This document shows, piece by piece, positions 23,384 through 34,635 of a DNA stretch of 64,000 nucleotides. Source of the stretch: Holtermannia corniformis. Its lineage: Eukaryota; Basidiomycota; Tremellomycetes; Holtermanniales. Position 1 is the first letter of the stretch. Each line of letters starts with the position of its first letter. Both the position numbers and the translations under genes were made by a program. The notes beneath the pieces were generated by a model, which ran no database searches, had not been told where the DNA came from, and was given only the letters and a program-made list of their open reading frames with translations. The stretch spans positions 696,405-760,404 of the forward strand of contig BCIJ01000006.1 in assembly GCA_001599935.1 (NCBI GenBank), in the 5' to 3' direction.

Positions 23384-23694
23384 GGTAGCTCGCTCGGCGT
23401 CGTCTGGCCGTCGATGGAGACCGGGAAAGAGTGGGAAAGAGTGATCCAAGTCGTCGAGGGATGGGTTGCTTCTGATGATTGTGGTGTCACGTGATCGCGT
23501 TCGGCTCGAACTGCTGCGCCTCGAGGATGGCATGAGGGCACTCTGGGTAGAAAGCAGCAAGCAAGGCTCGTCAACGCAGCGTCACAGAGGCGTGGTAACA
23601 CCCGGGACAGCTGAGAGAGCGTCGCGGCCGCGTTTCGTGTGATTTTCGAGCTCTCAAGCACAAGCACCGGTCGAGAACCGCGCACGGCCAGGCG
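23384..23694. promoter_or_regulatory. divergent promoter, UPF2 / WD40 gene
   Basis: 311 nt between two divergent start codons. It contains the palindrome TCACGTGA at 23487-23494 (within GTCACGTGAT), the classic binding core for bHLH regulators such as Cbf1, Pho4 or TFE-like proteins. The site is about 105 nt from the UPF2 start and 200 nt from the WD40 start. Its use is inferred. Confidence 0.5.
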
Positions 23695-25185
23695 ATGATG
23701 GATCACTCCAGCCGCCTGATCGAGTATGACGCGCCCCGTAAGCCGGAATCGATCCTGGTCTCTGCCAGAGGTGCTGATGTGCGTGTCGCAGACAACCTGT
23801 ACGGCGTTGCGTTCTCCAATTCCCCCTATCACCCCCTGCGCACCGCCCTGACCTCGCTCGTGTCCTCATCCACCAACAAGCTCTCCATCGTCGACCTCGC
23901 TCAAGACTCGGCACCAACATATCAACAAATCGCATCTGCCTCACATGCATACCCACCCACCAAGGTCGGATGGGAACCCCGGAAATCCATGAGCGATACC
24001 GGCGGTGAGGGGTCGAGATCAGAGCTGCTGGCGACGACTGGCGATGTGCTGCGGATCTGGGATATGCAGGAGGTCGCGGGAGGAAGCTCTGCGGGCGGCT
24101 ATGTCGGGCGAAATGGGTGGGGAGAGGGTGGACAAGGCCCATCGCGCTATGGGATTCGGGAAAGGAGCGCGTTGACAAATGTGAGCTAGAGCGTGAACCT
24201 ACGCGAGTGTCTGCTGATAGCATCGCAAACAAAGAGCAAACAACCGCCGTCACAGCTCCCGCCACTCACATCCTTCTCGTGGAATCCACACGCCCCGTCG
24301 TCCATCGTGACCTGTTCGACCGACACAACAGCCACAATCTGGGATGTCACGACAAGCTCGGCATTGACCCAGCTGATCGCACACGACCGTGCCGTGTATG
24401 ATCTGTCAGTCCCACAATGCTCATGCAATGGGTTGCCGCTGATCCACAACTACAGCTCCTGGCTGCCCTTCTCTTCAGACATCTTCGTCTCGGTCGGCGC
24501 CGACGGCTCACTGCGAGCTTTCGACCTACGAGCACTCGAGCACTCGACAATCCTTTACGAAACGGCTGACCAAACACCACTTGCGCGAATAGCATTCAGC
24601 GATAAAGAGCAGTGAGTCACTGAACTGGATGGGATGCTGCAAGTACTGACTATCGGCAGACATATGATGGCTTGCTTTGGCATGGACGAGCAAAAGGTCT
24701 TGATCTTGGATATGAGATCGCCAGGACAGCCTGTTGCCGAGCTTGTCGGGCATTCAGGCGCCTTGGGTGCAATCGGCTGGGGTGCGGGTGGCAACTCGAC
24801 CGGTGGCGGCTGGTTCGCAAGCTGTGGTTCGTGCGGCTTGGCACTACGCAGCGAACGACATACTCACAACCTCACAGGCGATGATTCCCAGCTGTTGCTC
24901 TACGACCTGACCGAGCCCCTTCCGATCCCCGCGTCCGAAAGCAAAGCCCAATCGAAATCAGCCTCACGCACCCCCTCACGCTCCGCCACACTCTCTGCAT
25001 CACCGGTACCCAGCTCGACCGTCACTTCGCGCTCCGGCTCACCCTCACCGACCGGTCCCAGCCCTGAAATCATGCCTGTGAGAGCTTGGACTGCGGCACA
25101 GGAGATCAACAACCTTGCGTGGACGCTAGAGGGGAACTGGATCGGGTGCGTGAGTGGGAGTCGGTTGAGCGTGCTGAGAGCTTGA
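23695..25185 (+). CDS. DCAF7/WDR68 (HAN11, TTG1-type) WD40 protein
   Basis: WD40 beta-propeller of the WDR68/DCAF7/AN11 group: scaffolds for DYRK/HIPK kinases and CUL4 ligases in animals and for pathway regulators in plants. The N terminus (MMDHSSRLIEYDAPRKP) parallels the family's YEAPWPIYSM region. Propeller blades include LLATTGDVLRIWDMQEV, TSFSWNPHAPSSIVTCSTD, TTATIWDVTTSSALTQLIAHD, FVSVGADGSLRAFDLRALEHST and VLILDMRSPGQPVAELVGHSG. The C-terminal EINNLAWTLEGNWIGCVSG followed by RLSVLRA is the strongest family mark. A Ser/Pro-rich insert (24930-25080) splits the last blades, a fungal elaboration. At least four introns are present, for example near 24180, 24613 and 24833. Confidence 0.8.
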
Positions 25186-25365
25186 TCGGGAGGAGTTACT
25201 CTTTTCGCATTGTGCATTACGGAGCAATGCATGTGCTTGCTGTCGACTTGCTGGGTGCTGCACTACTCCTTTGAGCTGAGCACTCAAAGGAGTGTGAGAC
25301 CTTGCCACTGACGCTCTGGACGAGGACCTGAGGAGCACCCGAGAGCGTCAACATTGGTCCGCACC

Positions 25366-25943
25366 ATGTCAAAGCCTTCATCGAGCAGTTCGAGCTCTCG
25401 CCCAGCGCTGCTGAAGCCGGGCGAACCCCTACCTCCCATCCGCGCCGAGCTCCTCCCCTCCAAAGTCGACATCCTCAATACGAAAAAGTCGGCTGAAAAG
25501 GGTGTTGGAGGGTTACCGACCGTCACCACCTGGCCAAAGCCTGCATTCGTGAGTGCGGCTCGTTTGCAGTTAGAGATGGAAGCGCTGACACGGGGTAGGC
25601 TGCTGCGACACAGCTCGCAGCAGAAGAAAATCAGACGGGCTGGATCATACCTGCTGGGAGTATGTTTCCATTGGGTTGCGGTCAGTGAGCAAGACCCGAA
25701 GCGCAGTAGGCGTGGCTGACAGGCGCAGCGATCCCGAACAAGACGGTACTTGAATACGGGGCATACTTTCCACCAGGGACGATGGTGAGTTTGTGCCATC
25801 ACCAGCAGCAGTGATCCTAACCCTTCACGCAGTTTCCAGACGGTGTACTGGTCCCCATCCATGCCCGCCTGGTCAGCGTACAACCAATCAAAACACCACC
25901 AAAGCCAAAGGAAAGTCCTGAACCGGCGTGCATCATCATGTAA
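25366..25943 (+). CDS. small protein ending in a CaaX prenylation motif
   Basis: Unrecognised 136-residue protein. Exons 25366-25548, 25599-25659, 25729-25784 and 25833-25943 join in frame; introns (50, 69, 48 nt) have normal signals. The N terminus is Ser-rich. The middle (about 70-115) shows a roughly six-residue beat of Gly/Pro and hydrophobic residues, WIIPAGTIPNKTVLEYGAYF then PPGTMFPDGVLVP, like a short left-handed beta-helix or beta-solenoid. The last residues are PEPACIIM and stop: Cys-aliphatic-aliphatic-Met, a textbook farnesylation signal, so membrane anchoring is likely. It is longer than usual basidiomycete pheromone precursors and lacks an obvious N-terminal processing site, so I do not call it one. 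It lies 180 nt after the WD40 gene and 156 nt before KAR5. Confidence 0.7.
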
Positions 25944-26099
25944 GATAGCAGCTTGCCGTAGAGTAATGTAGGTCTTGGGTCACTGCTGGATGCGGCGCTG
26001 GGTGGTAAAGGACGCGAGTACGGGAAGAAAGGAGGACGAAAGGTACCAGCGACTGGTAACTTTGCCACCTGCACGGTGACAACGACGACGGATGGCAAG

Positions 26100-28543
26100 A
26101 TGAAGAGCCGCGTACTCGTGCTCATCGCTGTACTGACGTGGGCGGAGAGGGTCGCCGGATGGCCATCGAGGTTGGTACCAGGTGGGTGTCACGAAAGGCT
26201 CGTCGCCAAGCTGACTCTGCCATGAGCTCAAGTCGGGAGTCAAATCTCAGCGCAAGGTGAACGACTTGACATACACGATGTATTCGCAGCGATCGACGCT
26301 GAGACGCGACAGATTCTCAGTTGTCAGCTTTTCGCAAGCACTCCGATTGTCATGCTGCCGCCGCAGAAGCACTACAGTTGACGTGCACGCCGGCGCAAGG
26401 GCGTGATGCGGTTACCGATGGCGAAAAGCACGATGGTGCGTATGGGCACTTGCAACATTCTAGACGCTGACATGATCTGCAGTCGCTATTGCTCTCACGT
26501 TGTGCTCACTACACTCGGCCAAGCTCACTTACCCTGCCGAATGTCGGCCCTGGTCGGCGGACTCCGCCGCGATCGACAAGAATGATGGGCAGAGGTCGCT
26601 ATGTCTGAGGTGAATCACAGTCAGCAGTCGCTTGAGATATCACTGATGAGGTCCAGCGCGCTGCACCGTAGTCCACAGGAATGGGGGACGTATAATACCT
26701 ACCTCAGTGACGCGAGTAAGTATTCAAGATGAAGCAAGCTTGGAGCTGACTCTACTCTCAGCGCAACTGTGCTTTGCGCTCAACGGACGTCATCAAACCT
26801 GTGAGTCAAACATGCTCGAATGGGACTCGTGAATCTGACTAAACCGGAAGGCCTGGTACAGCAGATATACCGAAACATCACTGAGGAGAAAATTGCCTTG
26901 ATACGACAAATGCAACAAGCGCATGTGATGCGGCAAGATCAGGAGCGAAGCCTTGCTACGACCTGGGAGCTGCACATGACGGTGAGTGATTGTGACTAAA
27001 GTCGGAATGAATGCCGGTTCCCCGGCCCTGACGTCCCTTCAGTCCTTCGCAAGTGCACTGCAAAGTCTTGATCGGCTACAAGACGACTTGAAAGCGCAGC
27101 AAGCCCTGTCACAAGATTTTGCACAAGCCATACGACATTCGCTGCAAGACATGGATACGCAAAGGCACGACTTTTGGCACGACATGCGCAGTCAAGCGCA
27201 CGATGAAACGGTGCGAATGACGGCACTTGGCAACGAGCTGCTGCATGAAGTCACGGAGCAGCAGGCATCCCGGGTCAGTGGCGCATCAACATTGGTTGGT
27301 AGAGGTCGTGCAACTAGCGCTGACTACATGTAGCTCTCAGATGCGCTCAATGATGCCGCAGCAATCGTACGTTATGGTAGCTGGGAATGAAGTGGACTTA
27401 TATTCGCAGCATCGCCACGCACTAGACGGAGTGGTAGCGGCTGTCACCCAGCAGGTTTCGACCAACCTCGAAACTGCCCAAAGAGTCTACGATGATTCGG
27501 TGGCTGCGGCGTCTTCGCGCTTGGTGACTCAAGCCCGGTTAGCTAAGTCAAGACGCTGATTGCAAACAGGTCGAACAGGAGACTTCGTGGCAGGACCTTC
27601 GAAGCGGGATGCTGGCAACTCTCGAGGTGAGTTTGTCTGATTCGATGAGGGACAATGAAGGGCTGATATGACTGCCAGGTCTGGAATGGTGCTTCTACCT
27701 CTGCTCTAACGTTGCAAGGGCTGCTAGGCACGAGTGTCGCCAGCGCCACCGAGCTCAAGGTACGTCGGTCCTTCGAAGTAACTCTGTGTCGCCAGACTGA
27801 CCGCACGCAGACCATGCAGCAGTCTTCGCTGCAAAACACGAGGATCCTTTCGAACGACATCAACATACTGCAAAGCGCTATCGGTGTCGTCGCTGAACGG
27901 CTGAACGTCACGATGGGCTTGTTGGATGAGCTACATCAGAGGCAGTGGTGGCATTTCGACTCCTCCATGGCAGTTGCCATGTCGGTACTTCGACGTGTGT
28001 ATCGTGACTGCAGTCACCAACGTCTCTTACTGATGGCAATGGCATAGTATCGGCGCTCGGCACTCTGTGCCTGACCATCGCATGGCTCCTGCGTACCACA
28101 GGTGCATTCCAAGCGATCGTCTTAGCGGTCGTGCTTCTCTACAAGTGTATGACAGGGGTGAGCTTCTCAGCGATGCGTCGACAAACGCCTACAGCGCATT
28201 ATTCACCACTTCATAGGCAATGGCAATCGTTCGGCGTAAATCCCGGTCGAAGAGTCAAAGCGTGGCGTCAAGCGGGTGGAGCTCACAGGCGTCCCTCGTC
28301 CCGTAAGTGGTCAGCTGGTCATGTTGCAGCACGACATTAACAGTGGCTAGGCACACACAGCTCCATAAAGTCTCCCCACCACCCCGGTACACCACATTGT
28401 ACGCACAGCCGAGGCTGCCGGTGTTCAGAGATCCTGCACTATATAGCGGTCAATCCGGAACACGGACGGGCTCGCTGCCCGGTCGAGAGTATCAGTTCAC
28501 AAAGGTAGACCGGTCGCGTAGATATGCCTCGATGCCGCCGTGA
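26100..28543 (+). CDS. KAR5: KAR5/Tht1-like nuclear fusion protein
   Basis: Nuclear-envelope/ER membrane protein needed for nuclear fusion (karyogamy) after mating. Exon 1 encodes a signal peptide (MKSRVLVLIAVLTWAERVAG). Intron 26182-26226 (45 nt) leads to a Cys-rich lumenal domain: HSDCHAAAEALQLTC, VAIALTLCSLHSAKL, LTYPAECRPW, then SPQEWGTYNTYLSDATQLCF and QQIYRNITEEKIALIRQM, the family hallmarks. A long coiled coil follows (27030-27950: SFASALQSLDRLQDDLKAQ, QQSSLQNTRILSNDINILQ). Next come two close hydrophobic helices (LGTLCLTIAWLL, AIVLAVVLLY) near 28055-28140 and a basic, Pro-rich tail ending RRYASMPP. Ten or more tiny introns split it, so no single frame reveals it. The last exon's frame (stop at 28541-28543) is the least sure point. 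Confidence 0.82.
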
Positions 28544-28628
28544 TGTATAGTTGTAGATGGTCATCAGTTCGCCGACGTCAAGTGGGTGGCGACAAGGGCG
28601 CGGCTCCTCTGTTTCGAAGCAAACGACC

Positions 28629-29189
28629 ATGTCGTCAACCCAGAAAATCAGGTTCCAGCCACAGTCTACCCAGCTAGTCTATGTTCCAGCCACAGAGTGC
28701 GTTTGCGGTGACGACGGTTACCAGTAGCTGACAGTACGCAGCACCGTCGTGCAGGTCTCCGTCATGCGTGGGTGAGTAAGCTATGAGTGCTCGGGTCAAA
28801 CTCATTTGCTCTGTAGAAACGCGCCGGTAGAGGATCTGACGAAGAACGAGTCGTTTATTGCAGACCATCTCCAGGTATGTTCTCTGCAGATATGCATTGA
28901 AAATTGACTGATTGCTCGCAGGTGGCTTTGCCAGGTATTTTGGAAGCTGTTTCCCGGGATGCTGCCGATCTCCCACTCAAGAGCTTTTCGCTGCGCTTAC
29001 CTGACACTCGCCTTTGCCTGGCCATCTGTAAGTGGATTGCGCCATCCTTCTCACTGTCTGAGCTGAGGATCAGACATTACCGACTGGCACTTTGGTCGGA
29101 AGCTGCAGCTTTTTGCATCGACGGGCGTGCACGACGAAGAGCTTCGCTGTGCCAAGCACAAGGTGATGGTCAAGGTCAATAGGAGCTAG
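28629..29189 (+). CDS. small conserved-looking protein, unknown function
   Basis: Five short exons rebuild a protein of about 125 residues: MSSTQKIRFQPQSTQLVYVP, ATDTVVQVSVMRG, NAPVEDLTKNESFIADHLQ, VALPGILEAVSRDAADLPLK, then DITDWHFGRKLQLFASTG and a basic end KHKVMVKVNRS. All junctions keep frame with normal gt..ctgac..ag signals, which supports a real gene. I do not recognise the family. The alternating hydrophobic pattern suggests a compact beta-rich fold with one helix and no signal peptide or membrane helix. It lies 85 nt after KAR5. Its stop TAG (29187-29189) overlaps the stop of the convergent gene. Confidence 0.6.
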
Positions 29190-30854
29190 ATCATCTCTGC
29201 ATCGGATAAGATATCTATGTTATCCACTGCACCCGTGGTGTCCATCCAGCCTTGGGAGTGCTTCTCATCCTCATCCAACAACCCAAGCTCTTCCTCCTCT
29301 TCCACTTCGGGCGTTTCGCTGCGAGCTGCTCTCGCCCGAATGATGTCTAGATGAGTGTGGGGACTTCCCGGAGGGGCGTGCACGCTCGAAGCTGGAAGCT
29401 CCTGCGCATCACAAGCCGTCAAGGTAGAGTCATCGAGCATTATTGTGAAGGCAGAGGGCACACGTAGCTACCGATAGTCAGTTACACTGACCGGTGATAC
29501 CGCATTGTTGGCGTGCCGCGTTAGCTTACCTTTAGTCGCTTTCTGCGATGACCCGTGACCCCGATTTCAAGCGCAGACTGGACAAATAGTTGGACGAATT
29601 TATCCCTGGCAGCCGTCTCCGACCGGTCGCTGTGCCGAATGTCTCGTTTCCAAGTCTTGATTCTTGCTTGGACGGCCGTGCGATGAACAGAGCTCTCTGT
29701 TGATGCGGACGGGGTCTCAATATCGGCGGGATCTTGGATCTCGGACAGCAAGTCACTCCGGGAGCTCGACGGGAGCGATGCGCACTCTTCGGCAATATAT
29801 TGATGATGCCTTCGCAAAGCGCTAGCGAGGAGCTGCGAAGAGTTCAGTACTCAGCAGCTCATAGACGGGATGTGATGCGAAACTTACCGGCAAGTCGTCC
29901 GCTAAGGCACTACTCTGCGTCGGCTGGAAGAAGCGCGAAGACATGTCGGAGATAGCTGTAATTGAAGACGCTATGGACGTAAAGTATCTGGAGTCATGGT
30001 GTAGACCCTATGGGCAGATTTTCAGCAGCCTGCAGACATACCTGCATGTCCGCGATCGAACTCACGTCAAGCGCGGCGCCGTCGAAGACAAGAGGATAAC
30101 GCCTGCAGGGCTATCAGCTATCAGCAGGCATACCTTACACTACTGCTTACGGTACGAGACATGCTGTCAATGTCCGAGTCATGAGATGGACCATGCTGGC
30201 AACCTTCGCATCCTCTTCATCTTCAAGAGGGTCCTGGCCGTCGCCGGCGCATGTCGCATCCTGCGTTTCCTCCACTGCTATCGGTTCTCGATCGGCTGCA
30301 GGGTCGTCTAACAGTGCTTCTCCTGGAGTACTGAAGCGCAAGCCCAGTGCGTGAAGCTCGCCGAAGGGTTTGCTAGATGGCATTGCAGCAGCCGGAGGGC
30401 GAGGCCGCGTGAGCTGAATGAAGACTGCGAGACGGTCAGCTTATGTACAGCCCCTGTACCTCACGAACAGGTAGAAGTCTTGGTAAGATCATTGCCGGCG
30501 ACTTCAAGTGCGGTCACTTCGCATATACCAAGTGTATCAGAGTTCTATACCGACCTCAGACTGACATGTCTGAAGTGAGCCAGCGCCACTCACCTCGGTG
30601 AATATATGTCTGATGGCGTTTGCGAGACGATCCGAATGCTCTGACAGGCGACCCTTGAAGCGCTGTACGCTGATTCGCACTCGGCCAGAGAGAGGTCCCA
30701 CTATCATCAAGGTCTTGAAGAGAGTCTTGCCGGTGATTGTTGGGTCGATGCAGGTGGGTAGATCAACTTCATGGCTGATTTTCAGGGTCACACGCTGCAC
30801 ATTCGCTGCCTTGCAGGCTTGGGAATGCGATGAGCTGAATGTGGCTTGGAACAT
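29186..30854 (-). CDS. hypothetical acidic-tail protein
   Basis: Unrecognised protein, convergent with the previous gene and sharing a CTAG at the two stops. Exons seen from the start (Met at 30854) contain NVQRVTLKISHEVDLPT and KTLFKTLMIVGPLSGRVRIS, then FKGRLSEHSDRLANAIRHIF. A middle exon (30390-30150) has FGELHALGLRFSTPGEALL and an acidic patch. Others carry TSIASSITAISDMSSRFFQP, a charged helical part (VQARIKTWKRDIRHSDRS, then DKFVQLFVQSALEIGVTGHR) and a final exon with EVEEEEELGLLDEDEKHS, ending DNIDILSDAEMI. The mix of a beta-rich head, a basic helix and an acidic tail suggests a nuclear or chromatin role, but this is a guess. Exon borders between 30000 and 30560 are uncertain. Confidence 0.5.
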
Positions 30855-30988
30855 TGACTCGTTTGCGAGTGCTGTGATCGTGGCTTGAGCCAAATGCCCC
30901 GGTGAGCTTTTGGGTGGCGCGCGTCTGTTTTCCACGTCCTCGTGTGATTTATGTACATGTTTGCTATATACATGGAGAACCGTCTAGC

Positions 30989-33900
30989 TCAAGCGCGTTT
31001 CTTGGTGGGCCTCTTGGGCATCAGCGCGTCGTGAGCGCCTCCGTGCTTCACGTTCGTCAGCTGGCAAAATAAAGAGGCCATGATGCACGAGGTACGCACC
31101 TTGCGCTTCAGCGTATTCGGATTGCCTAGTGGCAGATCTGTCACTCCTCCCACTGGAGTACTGACGAATGCTGATGGGCGAGTACTGCGAGTAGCGACAA
31201 AAGGTCTGGGCATTGGGAGTGTTGTGAGTGGCCGGCGTGCGTGAGCTTGCGGTTGAGAAAAAGGGGCAGCCACGGGAGCCATTGCAGTGTAGGCGGGGAG
31301 CGCCTGCTTGTTATCAGTCAATGAGCTGGGTCAGTCACGCAACTCACTGTAGACGTCATAGTCTCAAGTCCGTGGTCGATATTGTCAATAGGGTCGGCAT
31401 CTTCGGCGTCGTCGTCTCGGTATCGCTGTGCGTCATTGGGTGACGCGTTCGGCATCGTGGGGGTGGACGAGAGGAAGCCGGATTGGTTCGTGAGGATCCT
31501 CTTGTGTGTGCCACCATCGGCCTGCATCAGTCAGTGAATGTACTCGCAGTATCATCGATGGGTCACGTACTGTAGCCAGCTTCTGCGCTTGACGATGCAC
31601 TTCGCGATCTTTTTCGTCCAATTCTTGACGTAGCCTTCGAATTTCATCTTGCAGTTTCTATAGGCTCCATCAGTTACAGCATAGCGGTGGAGTTCTTGCG
31701 CAGGCTACAACACGAACGCGAAACTTTCGATTGTCTGCAGTGTATCAGCGTGCGCACACACGAGCGACAGCAGGCGTCGCACCTTGCATGAAAGTGTCTT
31801 TGGTAATGATCTCGCCTGGCGACACGGTCGGCTGGCTTGCCTCCGTGTCAGGTGTTGCTACTTGCACATGCTCGGTGCGAAGCGTATCGAGATCTTCCTT
31901 GAGCTTGATGATTTCACCCTCCTGCCGGTCATTGACAGCTTGAAGGGCGCGAACCTCGTCGGCTTGACGCGTGCTGGCTTCCGCAGTCTTCTTCTTCTCA
32001 CATTCGAGTCTGTATAACGGTTAACACGGCGCCAAAGCTTGTTGACTCCCGGACCTTGTGATCAGCGTCTTGAGTTCTTCGACCCGCTGTTCCACACCTT
32101 GCTTCTGGTTGAGAGCTTGCTGTAGCCCGTTCACTTTCTGTTGAAGTGCCTGCACATCCTGTTTAGAGCAGCGCAGAGAGCGGCCGAGTTCCGCAGAGCT
32201 TGTCGACGACATGTAGAGATCGATGTCCATGTCAGCAAGACTCTCAAGGGCTTGGCTGAGATGCAAGGTGACCCCTTCGAGCTTTGCTCGAAGCCTGATT
32301 GAATCAGACATCTTCAACGTTGCCTTGACTGCTTGCACTCACTCAGCGCTTCCTGTAGTTGCTTCCTCGAGCTTCCTCTTCAACTCCAACATCTCCTTTT
32401 CAGCCGTGCTCAACTGAGTCTCGGCATGAAGCTTGGCAGCGTTGGCGAAGTAAATCTTGGATTTTGCCTCGCCAGCTTCAGTGACTTGCTCGGTCATACC
32501 TTCGATACGACTATTGAGGTTCGTGACCTCGGTCCGGAGCGAGTTGTTTGCATCTTCAGCCATGGCGAGATCGCACAGGTTGTCCTCGAAGGCAGATTGC
32601 AGCTCAGTGTAGCTCTGCGCCGACCTATCGCAGTCAGTGAGGCGGAAAGCGCAAAGTCAGAGGACCCACTCGAAAGCTTCCATCATGAAAACATCAATCG
32701 CTTCCAAGGCATCAGCCAGCGCGACTTGCAGCCCTGCAGGGTGGTGTTCGGCAATGACTGGCTCGGCAACTTGCTTTGCTGCGGTCAGCTCGTCTGTCAA
32801 GTCGTCGATTTGGATTGCTTGATTCCAAGCGGTTGCAGCCAAGTTGTTAGCTCTGGGTGCAGGTCAGCTTGCGGCAGTGACGTTGCACGGCGAGGGGGGG
32901 GGGGGTGTACTGACTGGCCGAGAGCGTCTTGCAAGCTGATTGACAACCGAGCGTTGGCTTGAAGTGCCTCGTCCAGCTCAATCTGGCGCGCTTGCTCCTG
33001 GTCGATCAAACTGCGGAAACTGTCAGCTGCGAAGCGCACTCCGAGAGGACTCACGATTGCAGCTTGACCATGACGCTGAGAGTACTGCCACTTTGCGCTT
33101 CGAGCTTGTTGACGTTCGACTCCAACTTGTCACTGTAGTCGTGTGAGCTCGAGTACGGCAGATGTAGCACATTGGCACTGACCCCCTTTCACGCTCGATC
33201 ATCACTTCGCTGACTCTGACCCCGAGCTCGTCGTTCAGGACCTTTATGCGATCTTGGTCTGGACGGATGAGATGGCCGACCTGTTCCCAGCACAGGACTT
33301 ACTCGACTTGAGTAGGTCGTTGAGCCTCGCATTCTCCTGCTGCAGCTCGGTAGACAGCTGCAGCGCCTGCTTGCCTTGGCTTGCAAACCACGGATTCGTA
33401 TCAGCGCGATGCTCGAGTCCTGGCCCTCACGTCAGCCGAGACGCAAAAGCAGCACACGACTATCGCGATACGGACCGTCGAGCGCATCGGCGACCTCGCC
33501 ACGCAGCTTGCGGATCTCGTCCTTTGAGACGATTGGGTGCTCGGCCACATGCTTCTTGAAGGTCTGATCGAGGATCTGCCAGTCATCATCGCAGTCTTGC
33601 TTGTATTTTTTCAGTCTATAAGGTCAGCAATGCCGCGTACAGTACACTTGTGATCAGCGCAACGCACATAGCGGTAGCCTTTTTGATCTTTTCGCGCGCA
33701 GATTGGACATTGCGTTCGTTGGCGGTACCGAGGTCCCGTGTCGTCTTTTCGAGCTCATTGACACGGCGTTGGAGCTCGGCATTGATGCTGGCGGCATCTT
33801 GGAGGTCAGCTTGAAGCTGATTGTGCTTCTTGGTCTGTGCAGTCCTTAGCCGTGTACCATCAAATCGGAAACAGACTGACCAACGTCTCGATCGCCTTGC

Positions 33901-34477
33901 CCTTGAGCTTGATCCTCTCCACCATCTGCATCATGATATCGTCGTCCGCCAGCGTATCCTGCGCTCCATTGTTCGCTTTCGCAACGTCCACGGGAGACGC
34001 TTCTCCGATCGCAGTGTGCTGAACTCCTGAACCGGCTGCCGTCTTCTGCGACCGAGCTGTTGCGCACGGATGAGAGTTTGTGACAGGCTGCGAGGTCGAC
34101 TTGGGCTGCTCTACCCTGCCTCAGCTTTCACTTTTCTCAGTACCAAGCCGTAACACACCTTTCTCACTCTGCTCCTCCGCAAGCGGCAACGGGGCCATAC
34201 GCCTCTGATCCTCTCCACTCTGAGCCTTGTTGCCACCCTCCTGACCCTCGGTTCGATGCTTAAAGTACTCGCTGATATCCTTCCTGTCCTTGCCTTCACT
34301 TCCCGCTCCTGGCGCAAAGCGCTTCACGGGCCTTCCAAACGTCGCAACGAACCCTTGGTCAACGTCTACCGGCCGTTTCTTGGTTTGGTCCGGTTTCGCC
34401 GCTGCAGCCCATGGGATCACAGCTGGACGATGGGCTGTGAATTTGAACTGTGAGATCGGCTGTTGCTCGTCGCCCAT
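30989..34477 (-). CDS. long coiled-coil protein, unknown function
   Basis: Multi-exon protein of roughly 900-1,000 residues. The head (Met at 34477; a Met at 34501 is also in frame) has a PCNA- or UBZ-free, basic low-complexity stretch: QFKFTAHRPAVIPWAAAAKP, QGFVATFGRPVKRFAPG, KDISEYFKHR. From about 33900 to 31600 the joined exons are heptad-rich and charged (LQQKVNGLQQALNQKQGVEQ, ELKRKLEEATTGSAE), i.e. an extended coiled coil. The tail is Pro/Thr-rich and basic (TLPMPRPFVATRSTRPS, ending MPKRPTKKRA), resembling a nuclear localisation or DNA-contacting end. Layout recalls synaptonemal-complex or spindle/kinetochore rods, but no motif decides. One intron carries a 12-base C tract. More than ten short introns are present. 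Confidence 0.6.
32894..32905 (+). repeat. 12-base G homopolymer in an intron
   Basis: G12 on the plus strand, read as C12 in the coiled-coil gene, just inside an intron after its gtcagtac donor. It is the longest homopolymer I noticed and likely varies in length between strains. Confidence 0.6.
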
Positions 34478-34635
34478 CGTTTGGGACGGGCAAGGTGTCA
34501 AGAGTCGGGATGGGATGGTGGGTGGCGACGCGCGCAGGGATTTGCCACCGACCGAGCGCGCTGTACAGGATCGCTGTACATGTACATGGAGTGACGGCGC
34601 ATTCCTACGTGCTATGTACAGGTCGCCGAGCCAAG

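Noticed and set aside
25366..25943. CaaX protein as a mating pheromone precursor
   Set aside because: It is longer than typical precursors, has a folded-looking middle and no visible repeated peptide or processing site before the CaaX.
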